In this document: one piece after another, positions 1-8,792 of the stretch
Layout of the letters: every line of letters begins with the position of its first letter
Position numbering within the stretch: position 1 is the stretch's first letter
Notes under the pieces: model-generated
Told to the model about the DNA's origin: nothing
Seen by the model: only the letters and a program-made list of their open reading frames with translations
The model's database searches: none
NCBI RefSeq assembly: GCF_030219325.1
Contig: NZ_CP126625.1
Coordinates: 372,001 to 436,000, forward strand
From: Geothrix sp.
GTDB lineage: Bacteria; Acidobacteriota; Holophagae; Holophagales; Holophagaceae
DNA length: 64,000 nucleotides
Direction: 5' to 3'
Position numbers and translations under genes: made by a program

Positions 1-4
1 CTGG

Positions 5-292
5 TTGGCCCAACATGCCAACAAATGGGGTCCGCGATACTTTCCCTCGGTTCCATGGAATCACCCACTTTGGGGATTCCTGCTTGGGGGGTGCTTCTTC
101 GGCCTCATTGTGTTGGCCTTCTTGCCCTTCGATTTGATCGCGATCTGGTTGGGTCGCCGTTGGGGCGTAGTATGTGCCTCCTGCAAGACCCCCTTGGTCG
201 GCAATTCGGCCCAGCCTTGGCACCAATTCGAAGACCATGCTGAAACCGTCTGCAGCACCTGCGGTCGGGGAATCAAATGCGACCTCGCGTAA
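5..292 (+). CDS. Small membrane protein with two CxxC pairs, probably 5'-truncated
   Basis: The reading frame is open to the left edge, so the TTG at position 5 may not be the true start. The visible 95 residues hold one long hydrophobic stretch (about residues 24-50) and then two Cys pairs, CASC near residues 57-60 and CSTC near 83-86, which look like a zinc-ribbon or rubredoxin-like knuckle on the cytoplasmic side. The stop lies 10 bases before the riboflavin synthase start, so the two may be co-transcribed. I do not recognise a family. Confidence 0.5.
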   Translation: MAQHANKWGPRYFPSVPWNHPLWGFLLGGCFFGLIVLAFLPFDLIAIWLGRRWGVVCASCKTPLVGNSAQPWHQFEDHAETVCSTCGRGIKCDLA

Positions 293-302
293 GATGGTTG
301 CC

Positions 303-953
303 ATGTTCACCGGCCTGATCAGACATCTCGGCACCCTGGAATCCCGCTCCTCACGCCCCGGCGGGGCGCGGCTGCGCATCGCGGCCCCGGCAGACCTGCT
401 GGCCCGCGCGGAGTTGGGGGCCAGCATCGCCGTGAACGGCGCCTGCCTCACCAGCGCGGCCGTGGATGGCCGTGCCTGGGAGGCGGAGCTCAGTGAGGAG
501 ACCCTCGCCAAGACCACCCTGGGCCGCCTGGCGCTGGGTGCGACGCTGCACCTGGAACCGGCCCTGCGCGTGGGCGATCCCCTGGACGGCCACCTGGTGT
601 CGGGCCACGTGGACGGCATTGGACAGCTGGTGGCGCGGCCCCATGGCGAGCGCGGCCTGGACGAGGGCATCTGGCGCTTCAGCCTGCCCGCGGCCCAGGC
701 GCCCATGACCGCGCCCAAGGGCTCCATCGCCGTGGATGGCATCTCGCTGACGGTGGTGGACTGCGGCAATGACTGGTTCACCGTGGCCCTCATCCCCGAG
801 ACCGTGAAGCGCACCGCCCTGAGCGGCATGCGCCCGGGCGATGCCGTCAACCTCGAAGCCGACCCCATCGGCCGCTTCGTGGCCCGGGCCCTGGCCTTGC
901 GGGGCAGCGACGAGAAGCTGGCGAAGTTCGCGCAGGGGGGATGGGGCGCCTGA
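303..953 (+). CDS. ribE: Riboflavin synthase, alpha chain
   Basis: Converts two 6,7-dimethyl-8-ribityllumazine molecules to riboflavin in the cytosol. The start at 303 gives the typical N-terminus MFTGLI; an ATG at 294 in the same frame is possible but not family-like. At 216 residues it has the usual length and shows the two repeated lumazine-binding barrels: the first with NGACLT, the second with the parallel stretch DGISLTVVD, and a linker containing GHVDGIG. No other rib gene is adjacent. It is followed by the lipoprotein cluster after about 110 bases. Confidence 0.93.
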   Translation: MFTGLIRHLGTLESRSSRPGGARLRIAAPADLLARAELGASIAVNGACLTSAAVDGRAWEAELSEETLAKTTLGRLALGATLHLEPALRVGDPLDGHLVSGHVDGIGQLVARPHGERGLDEGIWRFSLPAAQAPMTAPKGSIAVDGISLTVVDCGNDWFTVALIPETVKRTALSGMRPGDAVNLEADPIGRFVARALALRGSDEKLAKFAQGGWGA

Positions 954-1065
954 TCCGCGGACGCAGTTCCAGAAAGGGAACACAGCTTCCGCCGGGATTT
1001 TGACGGAGGCGATCCCAGGGGTTACATTGACCCCGCACATTCCCCTCAGCCGCCCCGAGGCACCC

Positions 1066-1485
1066 GTGCGCTCTCGAGCCCTCCTCCTCGCCCTTCCCAT
1101 CGGTCTGGCCCTTGGGGTCGGTTGCGTCGATCCCGGCGTGGTGCAGGAGAAGGCGCGCGCCTTCGAGGCCGGGTTGCTGGAACCCATCCAGGATGGGCGG
1201 ACCACCCGCCAGGAGGTCCTGCTCCGGCTCGGCACTCCTTCCGCGGCCTTCGAGGGTGGCCGGATCCTCACCTACGACTTCGTGGTGGATCTGTCCGGCG
1301 AATGGCGCCGGGTGGGCACCAGCGTCTTGAGCGACTGGTCCTATGCCCTTCCCCGCACCACCACCCTGGTGCTGGTGTTCGGCCCGGAGGACCGTCTGGT
1401 CCGGCACAGCCTGGTGAAGGACCTGCGCAAGGTCGAGCAGCCTCCCCGGGAAGCGGCATCCACGCCGCAGGGCCAGGCTCCCTAG
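1066..1485 (+). CDS. BamE/SmpA-like lipoprotein, copy 1 of a tandem triplet
   Basis: A GTG start at 1066 gives a short basic N-terminus, a hydrophobic core and the lipobox LGVGC, so the mature protein is a 120-residue lipoprotein. The mature part contains a run DGRTTRQEVLLRLGTPS followed by a strand ending ILTY, the pattern of the SmpA/OmlA (BamE) fold, and a later strand LVLVFGPEDRLVRHSL. The two next genes repeat the same plan. Function unknown; a role in envelope assembly is only suggested by the fold. Confidence 0.75.
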   Translation: MRSRALLLALPIGLALGVGCVDPGVVQEKARAFEAGLLEPIQDGRTTRQEVLLRLGTPSAAFEGGRILTYDFVVDLSGEWRRVGTSVLSDWSYALPRTTTLVLVFGPEDRLVRHSLVKDLRKVEQPPREAASTPQGQAP

Positions 1486-1494
1486 GAGTCCGCA

Positions 1495-1905
1495 TTGGAT
1501 CACCCGCCACCCTTCCACTCTCCGAGACCGGAGAAGTCCCCGCCCCTCCGTCGGCGCGGCCTGCTCCTGAGTCTGGTGCTCCTGGCGGGTTGCACGCCGC
1601 CGCTGCTGAGGCAGGCGCAGCCCGCCGAGCTTCGGGCGGAGTGGCTGGCCTTCCTGGTGGATGGGAGGACCACTCGGGAGGAGGTGCTCCTCAGGCTCGG
1701 AACGCCCAGCGCCCACCTCGAGGGGGAGCGGATCCTCACCTACGCCTTCTCCAGACGGGCCTCTGGCGCGCGGACCCGGGAGGGACGGAGCCTGGACCGG
1801 GAACAGAAGGTGCCCGTCTTCCGGGCCCACGGCATGGAGAACCTGGTGCTGGTCTTCGCGGCCGACGGCAGCCTGATCCGCCACAGCCTGGTGGTGTCCG
1901 AATGA
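1495..1905 (+). CDS. BamE/SmpA-like lipoprotein, copy 2 of a tandem triplet
   Basis: A TTG start at 1495 precedes a signal peptide whose hydrophobic core ends in the lipobox LLAGC. The mature region has DGRTTREEVLLRLGTPS, nearly identical to copy 1, the strand RILTYAF, and LVLVFAADGSLIRHSL. The start is uncertain because the N-terminus before the hydrophobic core is long and proline-rich. It lies 9 bases after copy 1 and its stop overlaps the start of copy 3 (ATGA), so the three are translated together. Confidence 0.75.
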   Translation: MDHPPPFHSPRPEKSPPLRRRGLLLSLVLLAGCTPPLLRQAQPAELRAEWLAFLVDGRTTREEVLLRLGTPSAHLEGERILTYAFSRRASGARTREGRSLDREQKVPVFRAHGMENLVLVFAADGSLIRHSLVVSE

Positions 1906-2309
1906 GGCGCCCCGGCGCCCCGCTCATGGGCATCCTGGCCCTATCGCTCTCGCTCGGCTGCGTGATCTGGCCTTTCCCGACGGGGAGCCTGCTCGCCGGG
2001 CGGGGGCGGATCACCCGGGACTACGCCGCCCCCCTCCAGGTGGGCGTGACCACCCGCGAGGACGCGCTGCTTCGCCTGGGCGAGCCGGACGAGGTGCTGG
2101 AGGGCGGCAAAGTCCTCATCTACCGCTGGACGGAAGTGAGGGGCTTCTTCGCCGCGGGCGGTTACGGCGGCGCAGTCGTGGCGATTCCCTTCTCCGGTCA
2201 TCGGGCCGTGCGGCTCAAGTTCGGCGTCGATGGGCGCCTGGTCCACCTCGGGTTCGAACGGGGAGCCCCCGCGTCGCCGGCGGATCCAGAGTCCAGCGGG
2301 AAACCCTGA
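1902..2309 (+). CDS. BamE/SmpA-like lipoprotein, copy 3 of a tandem triplet
   Basis: The start ATG overlaps the stop of copy 2 by four bases. The signal peptide ends in LSLGC. The mature domain carries VGVTTREDALLRLGEPD, then KVLIYRW and VRLKFGVDGRLVHLGF, the same sequence of elements as its two neighbours, with a glycine-rich insertion (residues about 85-100) that the others lack. It is the most diverged of the three. The gene ends in a perfect hairpin shared with the convergent smpB. Confidence 0.72.
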   Translation: MRRPGAPLMGILALSLSLGCVIWPFPTGSLLAGRGRITRDYAAPLQVGVTTREDALLRLGEPDEVLEGGKVLIYRWTEVRGFFAAGGYGGAVVAIPFSGHRAVRLKFGVDGRLVHLGFERGAPASPADPESSGKP

Positions 2310-2327
2310 GGCGCGAAGATCGCGCCT
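2309..2327. terminator. Bidirectional hairpin between copy 3 and smpB
   Basis: A perfect 8-bp stem, AGGCGCGA at 2309-2316 and TCGCGCCT at 2320-2327, with a three-base loop. It overlaps the stop codons of both convergent genes. There is no T-tract, so termination is inferred from position and symmetry. Confidence 0.5.
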
Positions 2328-2781
2328 ACTCCCGCGCGCCCTTCCGGATGCGGTCCATCTCACGCTTCTGCTCCCGCTGCTTCAGGGCCTCGCGCTTGTC
2401 GCCCACGGCCTTGCCTTCGGCCAGCGCCACCTTCACCTTGATCATGCCCTTCTCGTTGAGGTAGATGGCCAGGGGGATGATGGTGAGGCCCTTGCGCACC
2501 ACCTTGGCGGTGATCTTGGTGATCTCGGCCTTGTGCAGCAGGAGCTTGCGGGCCCGCAGGGGATCGTGGTTGGCGTAGGTGCCGAACTCGTAGGGTGAGA
2601 TGTGGGCCTGCTTGAGCCAGAGCTCGCCGCCCACGGCGTCCACGTAGGCGTCCTGCAGCTGTCCCAGGCCCGCCCGCAGGGCCTTCACCTCGGTGCCCTG
2701 GAGCGCGACGCCGGCCTCCCAGGTCTCGAGGACGTGGTAGTTGTGCAGGGCCTTGCGGTTGCGGACGAGATCCTCGGACAT
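2326..2781 (-). CDS. smpB: SsrA-binding protein SmpB
   Basis: Binds tmRNA and delivers it to stalled ribosomes for trans-translation. The 151-residue protein has the expected length and features: N-terminal RNRKALHNYHVLETWEAG, the conserved GTEVKALRAG loop, HISPYE, and the basic C-terminal tail rich in K and R (KREALKQREQKREMDR) that enters the decoding channel. No ssrA gene is seen in the window. Confidence 0.96.
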   Translation of the reverse strand: MSEDLVRNRKALHNYHVLETWEAGVALQGTEVKALRAGLGQLQDAYVDAVGGELWLKQAHISPYEFGTYANHDPLRARKLLLHKAEITKITAKVVRKGLTIIPLAIYLNEKGMIKVKVALAEGKAVGDKREALKQREQKREMDRIRKGARE

Positions 2782-2828
2782 ACGGACAGTGTAGCCTCCC
2801 GGTAGACTCGTCCTTTTGGGATGCCTCC

Positions 2829-3485
2829 ATGCTGCAGAAGCTCCTCGCCCCCATCGTCGCCTGGATGGTGGCCCTCATGGCCGCCATGGGGCCCCTGGGC
2901 GTCATGCTGCTCATGGCCATCGAAAGCGCCTGCATTCCGCTGCCCAGCGAGGTGATCATGCCCTTCGCCGGGTACCTCGCCTACAAGGGCCAGCTCACCT
3001 TCTTCGGTCTGGGCGCGGGCAACCCCGTGGCGCAGATCTGGATCGCGGGAATCTTCGGGGCGCTGGGCTGCAACCTGGGCAGCATTCCTGCCTACGAGGT
3101 GGGCGCCTGGGGTGGACGCCGCGCCGTGGAGAAGTACGGCCGCTACATCTGGCTGCACACGGGCCACCTGGACCAGGCCCACCGCTTCTTCGAGCGCTTC
3201 GGCACCTGGGCCATCTTCATCGGTCGCCTGCTGCCCGTGGTGCGCACCTTCATCGCCCTGCCTGCGGGCATCGCCAAGATGGACCGCACCCGCTTCCACC
3301 TCTACACCTTCGCCGGCAGCCTGCCCTGGTGCCTGGCCCTGGCCTGGGTGGGCTACAAGCTGGGCGAAAAGTGGAACACCCTGGGCGCCTACTTCCACAA
3401 ACTCGATGCCGTCATCGGCGTGCTGATCCTGGCGGGTGTGGCGTGGTTCATCTATGACCACGTCAAGAGCCGGGTGAAGGGTTGA
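2829..3485 (+). CDS. DedA-family integral membrane protein
   Basis: DedA proteins are inner-membrane transporters implicated in undecaprenyl phosphate or phospholipid recycling. This 218-residue protein shows the family landmarks ESACIPLPSE near residues 35-44 and the re-entrant motif GRLLPVVRTFIALPAG near residues 134-149, with four to five hydrophobic segments. It is divergent from smpB with about 45 bases between the starts and stands alone. Confidence 0.88.
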   Translation: MLQKLLAPIVAWMVALMAAMGPLGVMLLMAIESACIPLPSEVIMPFAGYLAYKGQLTFFGLGAGNPVAQIWIAGIFGALGCNLGSIPAYEVGAWGGRRAVEKYGRYIWLHTGHLDQAHRFFERFGTWAIFIGRLLPVVRTFIALPAGIAKMDRTRFHLYTFAGSLPWCLALAWVGYKLGEKWNTLGAYFHKLDAVIGVLILAGVAWFIYDHVKSRVKG

Positions 3486-3511
3486 GGGCCCACTTCAGGG
3501 CGTGAGCGCGG

Positions 3512-5461
3512 TCAGGTCTTGAGCCGGGCCGCCACCGCGTCCAGGTGCTCCTTCAGGTCCCTCATGCTGAAGGGCTTGGGGATGAGGGTGACGCCGGGGT
3601 AGGTGCGGGCCAGCTCCAGGGCCGCCTGATCGACGCGGCCCGTGGCGAGGAACACCGGCAGGTCGGGGTGCCGGTCGCGGAGCAGGGGGAGGGTGCCCTG
3701 CCCACCCAGGCCGGGCATGTTCATGTCGAGGATGATGACCTGGGGCACCTTCCCGGCGGCCAGGCGCCCGAGCGCCTCTTCGCCGCTGAATGCCAGCGTG
3801 ACGCGATGCCCCAGGCAGCGGATCACCGGCCCCAGCGTGGCCCTGATCAGCTCGTCGTCGTCCACCAGCAGGATGTCCATGGGACGGGCTGTTTCGCCCA
3901 GCCCGCCCAGGGGCGGAGGGGTTTCTTCAACCACCGTGAAGTCGATGGTGGGGAACCGGAGGGTGACCCGGGTGCCCTTTCCGGGCTCACTGTGCAGTTC
4001 CATGGTGCCCTGGTGGGCGTTCACCGTGCTGTAGACGATGGAGAGCCCCAGGCCGGTGCCCTTGTCCGGGGGCTTGGTGGTGAAGAAGGGGTCCATGGCC
4101 CGCTCCAGCACCTCGCTGGGCATGCCGGTCCCCGTGTCCTCCACCTCGAGCTCGACCCAGCCCCGGTGTCCCGGACGGGTGCGGAGGTGGAGCTCGCCGC
4201 CCTCCGGCATCGCGTCGACGGCATTGAGGCAGAGGTTCATGACGGCATGGACGAGGGCGCTGGAGTCGCCGCGGATGAATGGCAGCTGCGGCGCCAGCTC
4301 CGTGGTGCACTGGACCCGCCCGAGGGTGGTGCGCTCCAGCAGCAGGACCTCCTCCTGGAGCAGGATGTTCAGATCGACCACCTTGGTTTCCGTGAGGTCC
4401 TGGCGGGCGAAGTCCAGCAGGCGGCGGACCAGGCCGCCGCCCCGCTGGCAGGCCCGGGCGATGATGGAGAAGGCCTGCTGGGCGGGCGAGTCCGCGGGAT
4501 GGAGCTCCTGGTGCATGGAGGCCATGCCGAGGATGGAGCCGAGCACGTTGTTCATGTCGTGGGCGACGCCGCCGGCAAGGCTCCCCAGGCTTTCCATCTT
4601 CTGCGAGCGCTGCAGCTGGCGCTCGAGCTGAAGGCGGTTCTCCTCGGCCTTCCGCAGGCTCGTGATGTCGAGGTGGGACACCACCAGCCGGGCTGGACCG
4701 AGGCCCTGGAAGGGGGTGACGAGGGCCTGGAACCAGCGCTGCTGGCCGGGGGAGTGGCAGGGGTATTCGAGGGTGAACTCCGGCAATCCCCCCAGCAGCA
4801 CGGCCTTCATCCCCTCCGCCATGGCCTGGGCCGTGTCGGCATCGGCACCCGTCGCCCGCGCGCAGACATCCAGGTAGTTGACGCCTTCCCAGGGGAAGCC
4901 GGCGGGCAGGCCGTTGGCGGAGGCGAAGTCCTGCCAGGCCCCGTTGACCTTGAGGATCCGGCCCTCCCCGTCCAGCACCGTGAGGTTGTGCCTCAGGGCA
5001 TCGAGGATCCGGTCGGCGAAGCGCTCGGAGTCGCGGAGCGCCTGCTGCGCCGCCACCCGCTCGCTGATGTCCCGGGAGTTGACCACGATGGCCTGGACGG
5101 AGGGCGTGTCCAGGAGGTTGACGGCCACCGCCTCCATCCAGATCCAGGAGCCGTCCTTGCGCGCATAGCGATACTCCACCCGCACCGGCTGCCCCGGCTG
5201 GGCGAGGCAGGCCTGGAAGGCCTCGCCGACGCGCGGCGCATCCTCCTGGTGGAAGAACTCGAAGGTGCTGCGTCCATCCATCTCCTCGGGGCTGAAACCG
5301 TGCAGACGCTGGGCGGCCGGCGAGTTGTAGATGAGGCGCCCCTCCCCGTCGAGGAGGGAGAGGATGTCCCAGGAATAGGCCAGAAGAGCCTGCATGCGGT
5401 CGTGGCTCAGGCCCGCAGACGCTGGATCGGCCATTGAACGCACGCGCTCCGGGTTCGACAT
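3512..5461 (-). CDS. Hybrid sensor histidine kinase: PAS-PAS-HisKA-HATPase-receiver
   Basis: A 649-residue soluble kinase with no membrane segment. Two PAS domains come first (about residues 15-130 and 145-265), then the H-box GSLAGGVAHDMNNVLGSI with the phospho-acceptor His, an HATPase domain with N-box NLCLNAVDAM and G-boxes DTGTGMP and GTGLGLS, and a C-terminal receiver with DDDE, the phospho-acceptor in ILDMNMPG and a conserved Lys in PKPF. The ATG at 5461 was preferred over a GTG at 5470 and an ATG at 5434. No partner regulator is adjacent, so the output may go through phosphotransfer to a distant protein. Confidence 0.9.
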   Translation of the reverse strand: MSNPERVRSMADPASAGLSHDRMQALLAYSWDILSLLDGEGRLIYNSPAAQRLHGFSPEEMDGRSTFEFFHQEDAPRVGEAFQACLAQPGQPVRVEYRYARKDGSWIWMEAVAVNLLDTPSVQAIVVNSRDISERVAAQQALRDSERFADRILDALRHNLTVLDGEGRILKVNGAWQDFASANGLPAGFPWEGVNYLDVCARATGADADTAQAMAEGMKAVLLGGLPEFTLEYPCHSPGQQRWFQALVTPFQGLGPARLVVSHLDITSLRKAEENRLQLERQLQRSQKMESLGSLAGGVAHDMNNVLGSILGMASMHQELHPADSPAQQAFSIIARACQRGGGLVRRLLDFARQDLTETKVVDLNILLQEEVLLLERTTLGRVQCTTELAPQLPFIRGDSSALVHAVMNLCLNAVDAMPEGGELHLRTRPGHRGWVELEVEDTGTGMPSEVLERAMDPFFTTKPPDKGTGLGLSIVYSTVNAHQGTMELHSEPGKGTRVTLRFPTIDFTVVEETPPPLGGLGETARPMDILLVDDDELIRATLGPVIRCLGHRVTLAFSGEEALGRLAAGKVPQVIILDMNMPGLGGQGTLPLLRDRHPDLPVFLATGRVDQAALELARTYPGVTLIPKPFSMRDLKEHLDAVAARLKT

Positions 5462-5521
5462 CGCTGGCACCTGTGGGGTGCCTGACTATATACCCGGGCC
5501 GAAGGCTACTGCATCACAGCT

Positions 5522-6484
5522 TCAGTTCGCGAACCGGTCCGTGGCGGAGACCAGCGCCCGCGAGATGCCGGCATCGTAGGCGCTGTGGCCGGCGTCCGGC
5601 ACGATGACGAGATCCGCCTCGGGCCAGGCCTTGGACAGGGCCCAGGCGCTCTCGATGGGGCAGACCATGTCGTAGCGGCCCTGGATGATGGCGCCGGGGA
5701 TGCCCTTGAGCTTCGGCGCATCGCGCAGCAGCTGGGCTTCACTCATCCAGCCCTTGTTCAGGAAGTAGTGGCATTCGATGCGGGCGAAGGCCAGGGTGGT
5801 GGCCTCGTCGCCGTAGGAGGCGATGAAGTCGGGATCGGGGATCAGCTTGCTGGTGGCGCCCTCCCAGATGCTCCACGCCTTGGCCGCGGGCAGGTTCACG
5901 GCCGGATCCTCGCTCAGCAGACGCTTGGCGTAGGCGCCCATGAAGTCGCCGCGCTCCGCTTCGGGGATGGCGTCGCGGTAGGGCTCCCAGGCATCGGGAA
6001 AGATGCGGCTGGCACCCTCCTGGTAGAGCCAGTCCACCTCGCGCTGGCGCAGCAGGAAGATGCCGCGGAGGATCAGCCCCGTCACGCGCTCCGGGTGCTC
6101 CTCCGCGTAGGCCAGGCCCAGCGTGGCGCCCCAGGAGCCACCGAAGACCATCCAGCGCTGGATGCCCAGGTGCTCGCGGATGCGCTCGACGTCGGCCACC
6201 AGGTCCCAGGTGCTGTTTTCGCGCACGTCGGCGTAGGGCGTGCTCGCGCCGCAGCCGCGCTGGTCGAAGAGGATGATGCGGTACTTCTCTGGATCAAAAT
6301 AACGGCGGTGCTTGGGGCTGGTGCCGCCGCCGGGCCCGCCGTGGAGGAAGACGACCGGCTTGCCGTTTGGATTGCCGCTCTCCTCGACATGCAGCTCGTG
6401 CAGGTCCGAGACCTTGAGCCGCTGGACCTTGTACGGCTCGATGGGCGGATAGAGCCAGCTGACGGGATCCTTGCGAAGCGGCAT
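5522..6484 (-). CDS. pip: Proline iminopeptidase (alpha/beta hydrolase)
   Basis: Removes N-terminal proline from peptides. The 320-residue protein has the oxyanion-hole motif HGGPGGG, the family signature DQRGCG, the nucleophile elbow GGSWG and a C-terminal GRYDMVCP plus DAGHS carrying the catalytic Asp and His. The ATG at 6484 has a good AGGAG five bases upstream; a longer frame to 6511 is less likely. A repeat element lies just upstream. Confidence 0.92.
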   Translation of the reverse strand: MPLRKDPVSWLYPPIEPYKVQRLKVSDLHELHVEESGNPNGKPVVFLHGGPGGGTSPKHRRYFDPEKYRIILFDQRGCGASTPYADVRENSTWDLVADVERIREHLGIQRWMVFGGSWGATLGLAYAEEHPERVTGLILRGIFLLRQREVDWLYQEGASRIFPDAWEPYRDAIPEAERGDFMGAYAKRLLSEDPAVNLPAAKAWSIWEGATSKLIPDPDFIASYGDEATTLAFARIECHYFLNKGWMSEAQLLRDAPKLKGIPGAIIQGRYDMVCPIESAWALSKAWPEADLVIVPDAGHSAYDAGISRALVSATDRFAN

Positions 6485-6530
6485 GGGAACTCCTGTTCCA
6501 GGTATGTGCAATCACGAATTGAAATAATTT

Positions 6531-6628
6531 TCACCGCCAAGGCGCCAAGGGCGCCAAGAAAAGCAAGAGATGAGGTTTTATTTCTCTTGGCGTCTTGGCG
6601 TCTTGGCGTCTTGGCGTCTTGGCGGTGA
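6531..6628. repeat. 98-bp extragenic element with five tandem TCTTGGCG units
   Basis: The element has perfect 11-bp terminal inverted repeats (TCACCGCCAAG at 6531-6541, CTTGGCGGTGA at 6618-6628). The right half holds five exact copies of the 8-mer TCTTGGCG (6585-6624); the left half has variants of the complementary unit, CGCCAAGG and CGCCAAGA, so the whole can fold as a long hairpin. It sits between the start of pip and the end of the EamA gene. Similar GCCAAGACGCCAAG strings are, to my memory, scattered in genomes of several phyla, but I cannot search here. Confidence 0.8.
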
Positions 6629-6654
6629 CTTTTTTTGGCCGCACGAATGGGTCG

Positions 6655-7542
6655 CTAGACAAAGAACAACGCCGCTGCGCCTGCCAGGGCCAGCAGTGTC
6701 CCGAGGATGGCATGGCCGCCCACCTTCTCCTTGAAGACAAAGTGGGACACGGGCAGCAGGAGGATGGGCGACAGGGACATGAGGGTGGCGGCCACGCCCA
6801 TGGGGGCCTTGGCGATGGCGATGAGGGAGAGCACCACGCCCAGCACCGGGCCGGTGACCGCGCCGAGCCCGATGAAGGCCGTGGCCCGGCCATCGCGCAG
6901 GGCGCCGAGCGTCCCCCGCAGGCGGCCCGTGGCGCCGAACCAGAGCAGGAGCGCCGCCACGCCCGCGGTGACGCGGATGAGGTTGGCGGAGATGGGCGGG
7001 AAATCCCCTGCCAGGCCGAACTTGCTGAAGACCAGGCCGATGGACTGGCCCAGGGCGCCCCCGATGCCCAGCAGGATGCCACGCCAGAGGTGGGGATGCT
7101 TCTCGTGGTCGCCCCCGCCCCACACCACCCAGGCGATGCCGCCGAGGGTGACGGTCATGGCCAGGAGCTTGGGCAGGGTCAGGGCCTGGCCCAGGAACAG
7201 CCAGGCGAGCAGCGCGCTGAAGATGGGCGAGAGCGTCATCAGCAGCATGGCGAGCCGGGCGCCGATGAGCACGAAGGCCTCGAAGAGCACCGCGTCGCCC
7301 AGGGCGAAGCCGATGAGCCCCGACACGCCCAGCCAGCCCAGGCGGGCGCCGCCGGCCTGCATCGGGAAGAGGCTGCCGTAGACCACCTGATGCACCAGCA
7401 GCAGCGTGGCCCAGGCCATGAGCAGGCGGCCCAGGTTCACCGCCGCCGAGCCCACGCGCCGGCCGGCCACCGTGAAGCAGACGGAGTTCAGGGACCAGCA
7501 GAGCGAGGTGAGGAGGGCGGCGCTTTCGCCGAGGTAGGGCAA
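6655..7542 (-). CDS. EamA/DMT-family transporter
   Basis: A 295-residue inner-membrane protein with about ten hydrophobic segments arranged as two EamA repeats (about residues 5-137 and 155-293), the usual drug/metabolite transporter layout. Substrate cannot be told. The start is a TTG at 7542, the only start that keeps the whole first helix. It is preceded by hemW-like on the same strand, with 70 bases between. Confidence 0.85.
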   Translation of the reverse strand: MPYLGESAALLTSLCWSLNSVCFTVAGRRVGSAAVNLGRLLMAWATLLLVHQVVYGSLFPMQAGGARLGWLGVSGLIGFALGDAVLFEAFVLIGARLAMLLMTLSPIFSALLAWLFLGQALTLPKLLAMTVTLGGIAWVVWGGGDHEKHPHLWRGILLGIGGALGQSIGLVFSKFGLAGDFPPISANLIRVTAGVAALLLWFGATGRLRGTLGALRDGRATAFIGLGAVTGPVLGVVLSLIAIAKAPMGVAATLMSLSPILLLPVSHFVFKEKVGGHAILGTLLALAGAAALFFV

Positions 7543-7613
7543 GGGGACTCCGCTGCGTTCCCCGGGGCGGCGGGGCCGAAGACATCATCATACGATGCCA
7601 ATGGCCTCCCGCC

Positions 7614-8792
7614 TCAGACGAACATCTGCAGGATGCCATTGCTCATGAGCATGCCCCTGGCCCCGAGGCGCACGTGGTCGCCTTCCCATATGACGAGGTC
7701 CTCCTTGGCGAGGCTGCGCAGGTGGGCCTCCCAGGCATCGCAGAGGGGGCGCAGGTTCCGGCGGTCGGCTTCGTGCCGCAGGGCCCCCCAGTCGAGGCCT
7801 CGGTGCATGCGCAGACCCAGCAGGGGGATCTCGGACAGGATCTCCGCGGCGTCCAACTCCTGAACGTCCGCTTGGCCGCGGCCTTCGGCCCAGGCGGGGA
7901 TGACGCTGGACTCGATCCATCGGAAGGGGCCCAGCTGGGAGGCGGCGCTGGGCCCCAGACCCAGGTAGGGACGGCGCTCCCAGTAGCGGGTGTTGTGGAT
8001 GGATTCGGCGCCGGGGCGGGCGTAGTTGCTGATCTCGTAGGGCAGGAGACCCTGTGCGGGCAGCTCGGCCTGGAGGGCCTCGAACACGTCGGCCACCTCG
8101 TCCTCCGAGGGCAGGACCAGCCGCCCCGCATCGATCTCGCCGCGCAGGGGGCAGGCCTTGTCCAGGTCCAGCAGGTAGATGCTGAGGTGCTCGAGGCCGG
8201 TGGCGGCCAGGACGCGGGCGTCCGCCACCACTTTTGACAGGGACTGTCCGGGGATGCCCACCATGAGATCCGCGCTGCGGCGCTGGAAGCCGGCCCGCTC
8301 TGCCAGCTCGAGGGACTCGAGGGCCTGGGCCGAGCCGTGGATGCGGCCCAGATGGGCCAGCAGGGTGTCGTCCAGGGCCTGCACGCCCAGGCTGATGCGG
8401 TCCCAGCCCAGGCCGCGCGCCTGGCTCAGCCAGGCCAGGTCCACGGTGCCGGGGTTGGCCTCCAGGGTGGCTTCCGCCAGCGGCCCCAGGTCGAAGGCCT
8501 GCCGCACGGCCGCCGTGAGCGCCTCCAGTTCATCGGCCGCCAGCAGGGAGGGCGTGCCGCCGCCCAGGTAGAGCGTATCCACCGCGGGCCGTTCCAGGGC
8601 CGCGCCCCAGGCGGTCACCTCGGCGATGAGGCGCCGGATCGTCTCCGGCTGGAGGGCCCGGTCCCGCGTGGTGGTGAAGGAGCAGTAGGTGCAGCGGTCC
8701 AGGCAGAACGGGACATGGAGGTAGAGACCCAGGGGTTCGGACCGGGCCGCCCTCCGGAGTTCGGGCAACCGGCGCCCGAGCTCAGGGTTCAA
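7614..8792 (-). CDS. hemW: HemW-like radical SAM protein
   Basis: HemW is a haem chaperone related to coproporphyrinogen dehydrogenase. The 392-residue protein has the N-terminal HVPFCLDRCTYCSF with the three Cys of the radical-SAM cluster, the GGGTPS motif, EANPGT, and a C-terminal domain with YEISNYARPG, HNTRYW and YLGLGPSA, all typical of HemW rather than of HemN. The start is a TTG at 8792. It overlaps the end of the upstream DUF4124 gene by 11 bases. Confidence 0.88.
   Translation of the reverse strand: MNPELGRRLPELRRAARSEPLGLYLHVPFCLDRCTYCSFTTTRDRALQPETIRRLIAEVTAWGAALERPAVDTLYLGGGTPSLLAADELEALTAAVRQAFDLGPLAEATLEANPGTVDLAWLSQARGLGWDRISLGVQALDDTLLAHLGRIHGSAQALESLELAERAGFQRRSADLMVGIPGQSLSKVVADARVLAATGLEHLSIYLLDLDKACPLRGEIDAGRLVLPSEDEVADVFEALQAELPAQGLLPYEISNYARPGAESIHNTRYWERRPYLGLGPSAASQLGPFRWIESSVIPAWAEGRGQADVQELDAAEILSEIPLLGLRMHRGLDWGALRHEADRRNLRPLCDAWEAHLRSLAKEDLVIWEGDHVRLGARGMLMSNGILQMFV

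Noticed and set aside
3512-5461. Two-gene reading of the hybrid kinase (kinase plus separate receiver)
   Set aside because: The frame is continuous and the receiver follows the ATPase domain by a normal linker.
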